Positions 51,074 through 61,850 of a stretch of 64,000 nt of DNA are shown here, in pieces (positions within the stretch are counted from its first letter, which is position 1; every line of letters starts with the position of its first letter). The position numbers were made by a program, and so were the translations under genes. The stretch covers positions 4,402,001-4,466,000 of the forward strand of contig NC_044029.1 of the NCBI RefSeq assembly GCF_900496995.4. The letters are read 5' to 3'. The DNA is from Aquila chrysaetos chrysaetos (Eukaryota > Chordata > Aves > Accipitriformes > Accipitridae). A model generated the notes under the pieces. The model was not told the DNA's origin, made no database searches, and saw nothing but the letters and a program-made list of their open reading frames with translations.

Positions 51074-53424
51074 AGGCAAGGGAAGAACTTTGACATTTTA
51101 CCACGATTGGATTAACAGTGAATACAGTTACTTTTTGTAGCTTCAGGGACTGAAGGAAGGGCAGAATTAACTGCATGAATAGGGATATGACTAAGCATTT
51201 AGAAAATTCAATTAAAACACTTTAAAAATCATTAAAGAATTTTTTATGTCCTACATCTTTGAACAGAGAAATCAGGAAGGATTGTGCTGGCTTGCACACA
51301 CTGGAAATGGATCAGATCAGGCACACCCATGTTATCCGAACCCAGCTCTGCCTCATCTTCAGAGGGAGGTAGAGTGGAAAGCAAGTCCTGCTGAGAGGGA
51401 TATGACTTTATAAAGCCCAAACTTAGCAATTGGTTTATCCCTGGCTGTGTCAGGAAGAATTATTATACAGATACATTCTTCTTAGTGTTTGTTTTTGGGG
51501 GTTTGTTTGTTGGTTGTTTTTTTTTCTTTTCTTCTTCTCTTTGCCTTTACCCCTGTATTCCTGGTATCCCCTGAAGAAGGAAGGAGGTATTGTGTTACGT
51601 ATAAAAATATTCTGTCTGAATCGCTGCATGTGCTCCTGCTGCTGTTCGCTTCAGGGAGACCTTTCTTCTCATGTCTTTTAACCCATTTTGGCACTGTATG
51701 CGTGCATTGCAACAGGCCTTCACCCACACCTTCCACGTATCTGCACTTAGCCTCCTTTTACAGCCAGCTCATAAACAGGGGATTGCTTCTACCGCTGCAG
51801 CTCATAAACTTATCTTCAGAGGAAAGTCCCTTCCACAATTTTAAAAAGTTTAAAAGGAAAAAAGAAGTAGCTCTTTCCTGGCCTTTACATCACAAGAAAG
51901 GCTTTCCCTTGGTTTGTTTTTATGACCTTTTGATGTTTCCTGCAATCCTCTTCGTCTTTTCCACTGTTTCCATACAATTTGTTCCTATCTTCATTTTTAA
52001 AAAGGCGTATGATGTCTTTTTATAGTCTGTATTTTCCATTTCATTAGCCAATAAGCATGCTTCTATTCAGAGTCTTTTCCTTTCTGAAGTGTTTTCCTAA
52101 ATTCCACCACCCATTTTACTGATGAGCCCTATGACTCTTTCCCCCCGCCCCATTTCCGTAGGCCACAAGATTGTATATCCCTTACAAAAAACCAAGAGTC
52201 CTGTACTGTTCCTTAGAAAGCTGTGACTCTTCATGGTGTTTTCTTGCCATCTTCATTATAACTTCCATCCTTCTATTCCGTTTGCACAGCCACCTTCTGG
52301 TTTGGCCACTTGAGAAAACACTGTTTGTCTAGCATTTTGTTAAATGGGTTCAGAAGGGGACATGTGCAAGAAAGGAATACCATGTGTTAATTTTTACGTA
52401 AGGAAAAACTCCTTTGCCTGTTGCATGGTTATATGTTTAAGGAGATAATCCTCCCAGTGCTAGTGTATGTGGTTAAAAATGTAATGTCAGATAGTCTCAA
52501 GGTCAGGCAGGAAAAAGGTTAGTCATTTTTCTTATAACAAAGGAAGTTGGTATAGTACGACCTGGGGATGTGAAGGCTTCTGCTCCAAGGGCATCCTATT
52601 ACAATCCTGGAAGATGACCTCAGTGCAAAATGAGGGTAGAACATAAAATCAATGGGCCTATGAAAGATTGCTCACTGTTTTGATAAAATCTGACTGGGTT
52701 CAAATTGGAAACAAAAGGGTCTTGTGTTTCCATATTGGCTTTATATCTGGCAGAGGACACAGAAAAAGCTGTAAAAGGCTACATAATGTTATTCATGCAA
52801 ATTAAAACAAACCTAATTGGTAAATGGGCACAGCACTTCTCTAGGTTATTTTCCCTGCTGGATTTAAATCACTGGAGGATGTGACATGCATCAAGAAATT
52901 AAAAAAAGATGTGAAGGGCAAAAGCCTGCTTTTGGGTGAAACTGCTATGGTTTTGCACAGAGTAAGGCTGCAGTGCCAGGAGCTCGGCCAAGTGGAAGGG
53001 CACCCGAAGGGGAGGGAGGTCTCCCCTCCTGCCTTTACCCTCCCATTTCTTACCTTGTGCTGACACTGGTCCGTGTTGCAGTCTTGCATGTGCCATGTGA
53101 GCTCGCTTGGGCTGGGAAGAAAAACGTAGCAAAAGAGCTGGCTAGTTCTCCACGTCAAGAGACTTAAAGGGCTGATGGAAAGGTCTCGTGTGTGCAAAGC
53201 GGGGACAAAAAGGGAGATGAGCCTTTTTCTTTCTTGCTGCAGTGAATCATGAGCTGCCCCAAAAACTGTACTCTAGGCAGCCTCCCTGCAGAACGATGGG
53301 GCAGCTTCAGCGCAGAAAGGTTCTTCCTAGCTTTTGCCTACAGGGAACAGATACAAACAGCACCAGGATGTGGTAGCTCAGGCTAGCCGGCTGTGTCTGT
53401 ACCCAGGACCAAGAGCAGGCTGGT

Positions 53425-53443
53425 GGCTGGGCTGGGCTGGGCT
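53425..53443. repeat. (GGCTG)n short tandem repeat
   Basis: Three to four GGCTG units ending in GGCTAGCC, within the inferred TMCC3 3' UTR. Confidence 0.8.
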
Positions 53444-54559
53444 AGCCAGGGTTGATGCCTGTGCCACTAGCATCAGTATGAGCATCACTTCCACCGCTTA
53501 GGCTGGGATTATACGAGTGTACATATCTGGCCTGCAGTCAGAGCTCTGCTTGCTGTGAGAGCTTGCCTGGGCCACCCCAAACAGTTGCAAGACATCTCTT
53601 AATGAGAACTTTGTTCAGTTTCTCAATCAATTAACCATGTTCTGTCAGGATACGGTTTGCTTTTACATTCTCACACAACACCTTAGACATTCTTAGTATA
53701 CAATGTACTCCTTACGCTTACTCATCGTGAGCCTTTGAAACACTCCCACTCAACAAAAAGTTGCCAGACAGTGTCTTTTCTGCTTGGCGCTGCCTGGTAG
53801 TCAATTATTTCACTTCACTTTGACTGTAGTTCTCCAACTGAAAAGCCCTTCAGTTAGTTGTTAATACCTGTTCTCTAGGCTTTTGGCAGATTTTTTGCTC
53901 AAAGGTTCTTGTGAAGGTCAGCACAATTTTCCTGACCTCTCCCATTTCAGCATTCAGGTCTAAATTGGGTTTCCTCTAAAACTTATATAATGGATCCCTC
54001 CACTACAACTATAACTCCGTTATTGTTGAACATCCAATTAGTCATTGACCGCACTGAATGAGACCCAGTTTAAATTCCTTCTCCTTTCTGCTTTACATTA
54101 TATGCGTTTGTGCAACTTCTCATTTTACTGCGCTCCTGTGATGTCTACTTGTTCTGATTTCTTAGAGAAGCACTATCAAATCTGGCTGCTTTTTAGTTTA
54201 ATATCAAAATGCTTGTGTTACGCAGTGCCTCTGCTGCAGGACCATCACATAGAGACACCTGATATCTGCACTACATGAAGGATATTTAAAAGCCAATGTT
54301 TTTCTTTGAACAAATCATTGACTGCTTATCTGGGGAATAAAAATTCAATAGGTGAAGGCAGTTTGCTGTAGGAAAAATACATGATCCACTGACTACAAGC
54401 TGAAGCTAGGCAAATCCAGTGTAAGCATAAGCTTCAGGTTTGTAATCACAAGGGTTACAAGCTAATTATCAGCTACTGAATAACATGAACAAGGACTCCA
54501 ATATTTGCAGTTAAAGTTGAATGCTGCTGTTCAAAAGAATCAGTTCAGGCTTGTGTTTG

Positions 54560-55123
54560 TGTCACGGTTTAACCCCAGCCAGCAGCTGAGCACCGCACAG
54601 CTGCTCACTCACTTCCCCCCCACCCAGTGGGATGGGGGAGAGAATCAGGGAAAAAAGTAAAACTTGTGGGTTGAGATAAGAATAGTTTAATAAGTAGAAC
54701 AGAGAGGAAGAAAATGATAATAACAATAATAAAATGATGATAATAATAAAAGGATTGGAATATACAAAACAAGTGATGCACAATGCAATTGCTCACCACT
54801 TGCTGCCCGATGCCCAGTCAGTTCCCAAGCAGTGATCCCCACAGGCCAACTCCCCCCAGTTTCTGTACTGGGCATGACATCAAATGGTATGGAACACCCC
54901 TTTGGCCAGTTTGGGTCACTGCCCTGGCTGTGTCCCCTCCCAACGCCTTGTGCCCCTCCAGCCTTCTTGCTGGCTGGGCATGAGAAGCTGAAAAATCCTT
55001 GACTCGGTATAAACACTACTCAGCAACAACTGAAAACATCAGTGTGTTATCAACATTCTTCTCATACTGAACCCAAGACACAACACTATACCAGCTACTA
55101 GGAAGAAAATTAACTCTGTCCCA
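54560..55123 (-). mobile_element. Truncated solo LTR of the same family, minus strand, inside the TMCC3 3' UTR
   Basis: The plus-strand view begins TGTCACGGTTTAACCCCAGCC, which is the LTR 3' end reversed, and contains CTTGTGGGTTGAGATAAGAA, an AATAATAAAATGATGATAATAA-type tract, GTGATGCACAATGCAATTGC and TGGGCATGAGAAGCTG. Homology fades at AACTCTGTCCCA, about 20 bp short of the expected LTR 5' terminus, and I see no matching target-site duplication. The 5' end has therefore been deleted or diverged. It lies antisense to TMCC3, between the stop codon and the likely distal poly(A) signal. Confidence 0.8.
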
Positions 55124-56035
55124 AAAAGTCAGATAACAAAGTCAACTGCATAACCACAGGTAGTGCTTTCTGGAATTAGAATTGACAAACAAGAAATTAT
55201 TTTGGAAAAAAACCCAACCCCAACTCACAGAAGCTTGTTGTTCATTTAGGTGGTATGGAAACCAATTTTGGAAACCAAGCCCCTTTCCAATGTGATACAG
55301 ACATTTTAATTCTGGATTCAATGGTACAACAGAAGGTAAACACAGATTAATGTAATTAAACACTTTAATTTGGATAACAGAATTTAATCACTTCTGAAAG
55401 TCCATCTAGGAATAGCAATCAGGCAAGTTTATTCTCTTCTTTTTTAATCAAGCAAATATTTATCTGCTTTTTTTCATTTACCATCGTGCCAGAATGCGGC
55501 CTTTAATTAATTACATTGCTCCCTTTTAAAATGCAAGAGATTATAAAAGGCTTGTTTTCAGATAAAGTTTGAAAGGTCTCTCTAGTGCTGAGTAGAATCC
55601 AGCAGAAAATCTTTTTTTTACATTACAACAGTGAAAGACTAAGAAAACTTTAGTTAATGGAATTGCTTATTTTCCCTGAAAAAGCAAACTGAGATGATGC
55701 TGTATATAAAGACTGCATGAGGACTAGTCAAACTATCTTGTACGGTTGATTTGCTGTATGTTTAGCATATTAAGTTGTACTGTTGTTGGAAAGTTTTGCA
55801 CAAAGCCACCTTTCCTTTTTACCCAGAGAACCTGGGTCTGGTAGTATCGAGGTGTACCAAAAATTGTCTGGTTTTATTGACTAAAGTTAATTGTCTCAGT
55901 ATGTGATCTACAATGTTTCTCATACCATTTTCATTTTGTGCAGCACTGTGGAAAGATTCAACTACAAAAATGTAATTTTTGTATATTTCGTTGTGTAGTC
56001 ATGACTGCCTCTAAGGTGCCATTAACATTTTTTAA

Positions 56036-56041
56036 AATAAA
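56036..56041 (+). terminator. TMCC3: Probable TMCC3 polyadenylation signal AATAAA
   Basis: A canonical hexamer sits in an AT-rich context, with TGTA-type upstream elements (for example in GTATATTTCGTTGTGTAG at 55981-55998). It is the last good signal before a stretch without gene features, which makes it the likely distal 3' end. A weaker alternative is 54336-54341. Confidence 0.5.
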
Positions 56042-56062
56042 AATATTTACATTTATTTGATG

Positions 56063-59000
56063 ATGAACATTGTTTCTTAAACTTACTGTCTGATCACTCA
56101 AACCACTATCAGTTTTTCTTTGTCAGTACAAAGTTACTCAATTGACAGTGACAAAATCATTCAATTGAGCGTAAGCCCCAGCTTTAAAATACTGATGAAA
56201 CTGAGCATTCTGCTCTGCTGCAGTTTTGACCAAAACAGGTAATTTGAATTTTATTTACAGCTATGACATGGCAAAACTGCAATCAAATGAGTGAGGTATC
56301 GTCATTGCTCTTCTCTAGAGCTTGTGTGAACATGCTATGCAAACACAGTGCTATTGTGCCAAGCAGTTGGACTCGCTTTGGAGTATCTTTGGGGAAAACT
56401 GAATTAGAAACCTAAGCTGAATTTTTAAGTTATTGTCAGAAATCTTGGTCACATGTGCCAAAAATGTGATAGTGACGTGCCTAATAGTTAACATAGCTGA
56501 CATAAAGCAAAACATTTGCATTTATTTTTCACAAAGCAGAGGTCTTGTCAGCTGGCACCAGCAGCCATTGGGAACGATATTATTTTTATACCAAGAACAG
56601 CGTGTTGCTTTGCAGTCATGCCATACTTCCTATTTCCTCCTCTTCGAGGAAATGGCATACAGCAGCTCCCATGTCACCTGCAGACAGTCCAAGGTCTCAT
56701 CATGCTGAGTTTCACATGGGTGCCTGGAACTCTGTCTATATTAAGCCATTCACAAACAACAGGTTCCCCCGCAGCCGCTGATAACTTTTGCCCACTTCTG
56801 GCATGGGCTGAATAACCCCTGCTAACACACTGGCAAACCAGGCGTAAAAAAAGGCATCTCACTCATCATCAGTTCTCTCAGTTGTTCATAACTCTGGTTT
56901 GAAGAGTGCGTAACACACCCTGGTAACTGTTTTAGCACCCAAAAATAGAAAGGCAGAGAGGAAAATACAACAGTGCTGTTTAACTTAGCACAGAAAGAGA
57001 AGTGTCACTCATAGCCAAGTAGTGGTTGCTGTACAGTGTTAGCAATCTTTGGACGAGACAAATAACCCTTACCAGTAGTGTACACTGAAAATACTTCGTG
57101 TTGGTGCACCTCATACCTCTGAGAGCCAAAGCTGTACGAATGTGCCAGAAACCAGCTGAAGGCACCCAAGACTTCATCTGCTACTGCACTGCGACTCATT
57201 TTGCAACACCAAAAACTGCTTTGAATTAGCTAGTTCAGATACCGCTAGCAGTGCAGTTTAAACTTGGTGATAAATGCTTCCTGAATGCGTGTGTGCCATC
57301 GCTCTGCTTGTGCTACTGTGGGAGAGCGCAGCAATCAAATGCCAGGTTCTGACTCCCATGGCAACTAGAGCAGAGTTGATGTAATTGAAAGGAGAAATGT
57401 CTACGCTGTATCCTCCTCAATTCCTGTTTGGACTGTGGACTTAAGTGACAACACATTAGTTTTGTGAAGTTATCTAGTGGATCGGTGCCATGTTACCTTT
57501 TATGTGCAGCCTACCAGATTCAGACAGAAGTAAAGCAGAGAGGCTGAACTCCCCTGCCTTAGGACAAGCTTGAAGCTGGCCAGTACTAAGCTGCTGAAAG
57601 AAGCATTGACATGCTTTTGACAGAAACTTTAGAAATTGAGCTTGCGTTTGATGTAGTCATGATCCCTTCAGCCAGTGAGTGTGTGGTTCTACCCATCTGT
57701 ATGTGTAAATTTGGAAAAACTCTTTTCAGTTAGCGTGGCTAGAATGGAGTCAATCCAATGGAAATGAAAGCACAGTCAGGACTGAAGGCTGTTCTCACAT
57801 ATTACAATATACATAAATGTGAAATCTCCTTGTAGCCCAATGAATTCACTCTGTATTTTTCTGTTGAATACCATTTTGATAAGTTGGTACAGGTCTGGAA
57901 AACATCCTTTTCCCCCATAGCCACAGACACAGGGTTAAAAGGGGATCAGTAATTATAAGCATGAGATACTCTGTGTACATGCTGAACGGAAAAGTAGAGA
58001 ACACAGCTCTTGTGTGAACAGCAGTCCCATACAACACAGTTGCCACATTTGAGTAATGGATTCATAAACTGCCAGATATTCATGCTTTATATCTACTGAT
58101 GGCCTATGTGCTAAAAATTACATTCTGGCCTTACTGAGCTCAATGGTAAAAACCCGACCGCGTTTAATCGGGGAAGACTCTTACCACAGCACTATGGCAC
58201 TTAAAAGCAGTTTCATCTTCTGATTTTGCAGTACCAAAAATATTATTTTTCTCAGGCAATCCACACACAACAATGTATGGTTTTAACTCTCCACCACAAA
58301 GAGCAGACTACTCAGTCACAGACATCTCTGCCGCAATTATATAAGACGATGAAACTATTTGCACACTTTCAGGCTCTGCTGACTCAGAGGCTGAACAGAG
58401 CTTGTACTCCCAGCACTAATTCCCCACTTGGCCTCTATCCTGCTAGGTTGGATTCAGGTCAAGGTGACATAAACTAAGCATGGATTAAACCACAGGTATG
58501 ACCAGTAGCATGTGTGCATAACAGCAAAACCCTTCTCTAAAGATATGCCACTGGGCTACAGGAGCTTGAGGATCTATCTAATCTAGCAACTATTTTCAGC
58601 TTGCTCAACTGAGGCAGCAAGGAATTCTAAACAAGCTTTCAAACTCATCAAGACATTTTCTAACCATACTTACACAGTGTCTTCCTCCAAAGAGTGTATC
58701 TGCAAAATGCATTGAAATACTTCCCTGGGCTTCTCTACATATTTTACAGCTCTTTGTATGTTGCTTTCTTTGTGCGAGGATGAACCTTGCTGCTCTGTGA
58801 AATGCTGATCTACCCGGAACTAATATAAGATGACATTTAAAGAGACATAAATAACCTCTAATACTGTCAACCAAAAACCTTGAGGTATCTAAATGAAATC
58901 TCTACTTTTACTTGAGCGCCACAGTGAATTTAAATAGTGTACCTTAAAGAGACTATTTTTTTGTAAAATAAACTACTGAGATCTGAAGCTGCATAAAGTT

Positions 59001-60750
59001 CTATTTCTATAAAAAACCTGTGTTGTGGGAGATGTTTCAAAAAGGCAAATTCGCCACTGTTGGAATAATCCAACATGTTATAAAGGTATTATACCTGCTT
59101 CCTTTAGGTACTGACTTAATTAGAAGAGTAAGACTGACATAAACAAAGAGAAAACAAACAAACAAATCCCAATATGTGTTTCCTCTCTCTCCTCAACAGG
59201 ATGGCTTCTTTCCATATTTACTTCTCTCAATTATTTTTTCATTTGTCTTGTAATATTTATAGTCTTCATTTTCTAGCTGTTTCTCCCTCTTGCTCTCTAG
59301 GCTCATCTCTTGATTGACACTCTTCCCTCTCTGCTGTGTCCATAAGCCCCACGCACCTGCTTTTCTACTCCTCCTTCCTTCAGCCATCTCCTCCTTGCAC
59401 CCTTGAACTCCATCTTGTCTCTTGCTTTTTCTCTCTCTTTCCTTGTACTCTACAAGATTCCCAGATCAAGCCCATCTGAGTCACTACAGCAGCTCTATTT
59501 TTAAAGCAAGCTTCTCGCATTGCTGAGAGACATGGAGATGGTCACTGTGACAAAGAAGAGCCTCGTTACTACTCATACTTCAAAAATGCTAGCTATCAGG
59601 TGATTAACTAGAATCACCTGACTCAGCGGGCCTCAGAAGGAAACAAGTACCCTTTTTTGATCAATGTGAAAAACATGGAGGCAAAAATAAAGTAACACGA
59701 TTTCCAACCATCTTGAGGCATCCTCTTAGAACAAGATTACACACTGGAAATGATTACACAGAAACTGCACCATTATCCAACAGATTAGCTGGCAAGAGAC
59801 ACCCAACCCTGTCGATTTTAGTTACCAAAATAATTTTAGCTTTTGTAATTTTTTTACTATGTCCCCTGCAGAGCTCATACCAAGTGACCTAGATTCTTGA
59901 CATCGTGTTTCTCAAGTAAATTAATTGTTTTCCAATAGATTATAGCTGTGTAATCTTGATGTGAACAGACGCTAATGGAACCAAAGAAAGAATCTGGGCC
60001 ACGCTACCGCTCCTGTTCATGAAGCTGTACAAGGGAGGAAGACTTCTGTTTGACCTTAGTTAGCATTAATATTTGTAGAGCTGATAGCAAAAAAAATAAT
60101 TTAAAAATGAGCAAATTTGATACAGAAAACAAGAGTCAGGCATGCGACTTCATAATACTTGTTTTTAAAGATTTTTTGCATTGTGAAGCCATGTAGAACT
60201 ACAGCTTTTCTTTTTTTTTCCCCATCAAAGTCTGTTTTGCATCAAAATTAAATTTTAATTCATTTTGGAAGGCGAACTTTTAAGCTGTTGTAATGTTACT
60301 TATTTCAGTGTAGGTATACATTGGTATAGACCGGATACCGTTGCTATTTCACTTCTAGCATTGCAAAGGTATTGGCCACAAGCACAACATACACATAAAA
60401 CCGTACAGCAGCATCAGTCTGCACGGTCAGACTTCCAGTGCAGTACGTACTGAACTCTTGTCACTGTAGCTGTGGAAGTGACTGCAGTATGTTTTGGACA
60501 CCTTCTTATTAACTGAGCTTACAACCACCTCTAGGGGAGCTAACTGCTTTTATAATCTCCGGATCCGTATAAAACTACGAGCAAATTTAACATTTGGCTT
60601 TTTTTTTCTCTTTTTCCTTGGGGATGTGCGTGTGTCATCTGTAACACCCACCTTCTAATACACTAATTGAAGCCAATTTTAATCCTTATTAAAGGACTGT
60701 TAATCTCATTAGGGGATCGTCAGTACCGCTCTGGATGATCAATCTCCCGC
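56063..60750. other. Intergenic region between TMCC3 and the next CpG island
   Basis: About 4.7 kb of AT-rich unique sequence with no recognisable gene, RNA or mobile element. The reading frames are short and without known domains. The last part (about 60490-60790) becomes less repetitive, with TAAT-type sites, and leads into the CpG island. Confidence 0.6.
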
Positions 60751-61281
60751 TTCAGCCAGAGATGCCAGAGAGAAATCGAGGAAGTTTACGAGAAGGTCAC
60801 GCTTACACTATTTCAACTGCCCTTAAACCTGGTTTCTGTCAGAAAACAGCCCCCGTTCCCAGGATCGCCTGGAACGCGTTTTTCTTTCCGCACGGCTACG
60901 TGAGCCCCAGCGTTCAGCTCGGTGTTAGCAGCCGAGGTCAGTCCCGCTGGCTACGAAACGAAACGCTTGCTTCTCCCCCTCAGCTCGGGAGCGTTACCCT
61001 CGGCTACCCGTTACCACACGTTTTGGCGCGCTTTGGCGTCCGTCCGCGCCGCCAGGCCTGCCGTTCTCCTCTCTCCTTCCACAGAACCTCCCGTCAGAAC
61101 GTGGTACGAAACCTTAAAACCGCCGTACAGCCACGCAAAAAAAAAACCCAAAACCCAAAAAAACCCCGCATTTTTAAATACACGACGTTGACGCAGAGGG
61201 GTGTTGTTTTGACCGCCTCAGCCGAACGGCGGAGCGACCGTTGGCGCCGGGCACCGCCCCTCCCGCCCGCGCGGGGGGGGG

Positions 61282-61323
61282 GGCGGTGCCAGAGGGCTCG
61301 GGGGCGGTGCCAGAGGGCTCGGG
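61282..61323. repeat. Tandem duplication of a 21-bp GC-rich unit
   Basis: Two exact copies of GGCGGTGCCAGAGGGCTCGGG (61282-61302 and 61303-61323), followed by a partial third (GGCGGGG). An 11-nt G run precedes it. It lies inside the CpG island, upstream of the probable start site. Confidence 0.9.
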
Positions 61324-61565
61324 GGCGGGGCAAGCCCGCGGAGCCCGTTTCCCTGGCAACGCTGTCCCGTCCTCTCCCGCCCCGCCCTCCTCGTGCGGCG
61401 CGGCGCTCCCAGGATGCTCCGCGGCTCGCGGGACCGCGGCGGGCGGAGGCGGGCGGCGGCGGCGGGAGGTGAGGCGCCATTTTTAAATTCTTCGCACCGG
61501 TGGTGAGCGCTGCCGGCTGAGCGGGCGGGGGTGTGAGGGGCCGGGCGTGCCGTTGAGGGAAGGCT

Positions 61566-61583
61566 GGCCGGCCGGCCGGCCGG
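61566..61583. repeat. (GGCC)4 tandem repeat
   Basis: GGCCGGCCGGCCGGCCGG within the CpG island. Confidence 0.9.
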
Positions 61584-61850
61584 ACTGGGTCCTTCCTGCT
61601 CGGGGCTTCACTTGGCGGCGGACGAGGTGGAAGGCCTCTCGGCCTTTGCTCCGGTGCCTCTCGCTCCTCCTCTGGGCTGTTAGTCACGGAGCAGAGAGCC
61701 GGGAAGAGAGGCCGGCAGCCCGTCCCGTATTCCATCTGGCGCTAACAGCCTCCTGCGGCCTCTCCTGGCTGGTCGTGGGCTGGGAATCGCCCAGCACAAG
61801 GCCGGGGGGGCAAAGTTGAGGGGTGGGAAGGGCCCGCTCGCTGCCAGGCT

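Larger units (their letters stand above)
49569..56062 (+). other. TMCC3: TMCC3 3' UTR (probable extent, about 6.5 kb)
   Basis: After the stop codon the first canonical AATAAA outside a transposon is at 54336-54341. A better-supported one is at 56036-56041, preceded by several TGTA motifs (about 55960-55995, CFIm-type) and followed by T/G-containing sequence, so cleavage is expected near 56055-56065. Human TMCC3 also has a multi-kilobase 3' UTR. An antisense solo LTR (54560-55123) interrupts it, so without the insertion the UTR would be about 5.9 kb. ATTAAA variants near 50790-51235 could give shorter forms. The largest frame within it (51489-52025) has no similarity I recognise. Confidence 0.55.
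60800..61850 (+). promoter_or_regulatory. CpG island, probable promoter and 5' exon of the next gene (CEP83 expected)
   Basis: GC content and CpG density rise sharply. The island holds GC boxes, a YY1-like CGCCATTTTT at 61475-61484, and candidate splice donors GGAG/GTGAGG (61469) and GGTG/GTGAGC (61503). YY1 sites usually lie just downstream of the start site, which suggests transcription begins near 61.4 kb towards the plus strand. In human, CEP83 follows TMCC3 in the same orientation, so this is most simply its 5' end with a non-coding first exon. No coding sequence confirms it. Divergent transcription is possible, as is common at such islands. Confidence 0.55.

Noticed and set aside
51489..52025. 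178-codon plus-strand open frame in the 3' UTR
   Set aside because: It is Phe/Leu/Ser-rich from pyrimidine-rich sequence, has no recognisable domain, and sits in the long TMCC3 3' UTR.
52841..53197. 118-codon minus-strand frame
   Set aside because: Antisense within the inferred TMCC3 3' UTR, with no similarity recognised.
60735..61472. 245-codon plus-strand open frame in the 61 kb CpG island
   Set aside because: It spans a promoter-like GC-rich region, has Arg/Pro/Ala-rich translation typical of CpG islands, shows no domain, and runs across the tandem repeat and G run.
61094..61735. 213-codon minus-strand open frame overlapping the same island
   Set aside because: It is a Pro/Arg/Ala-rich composition artefact on the opposite strand, with no recognisable similarity.
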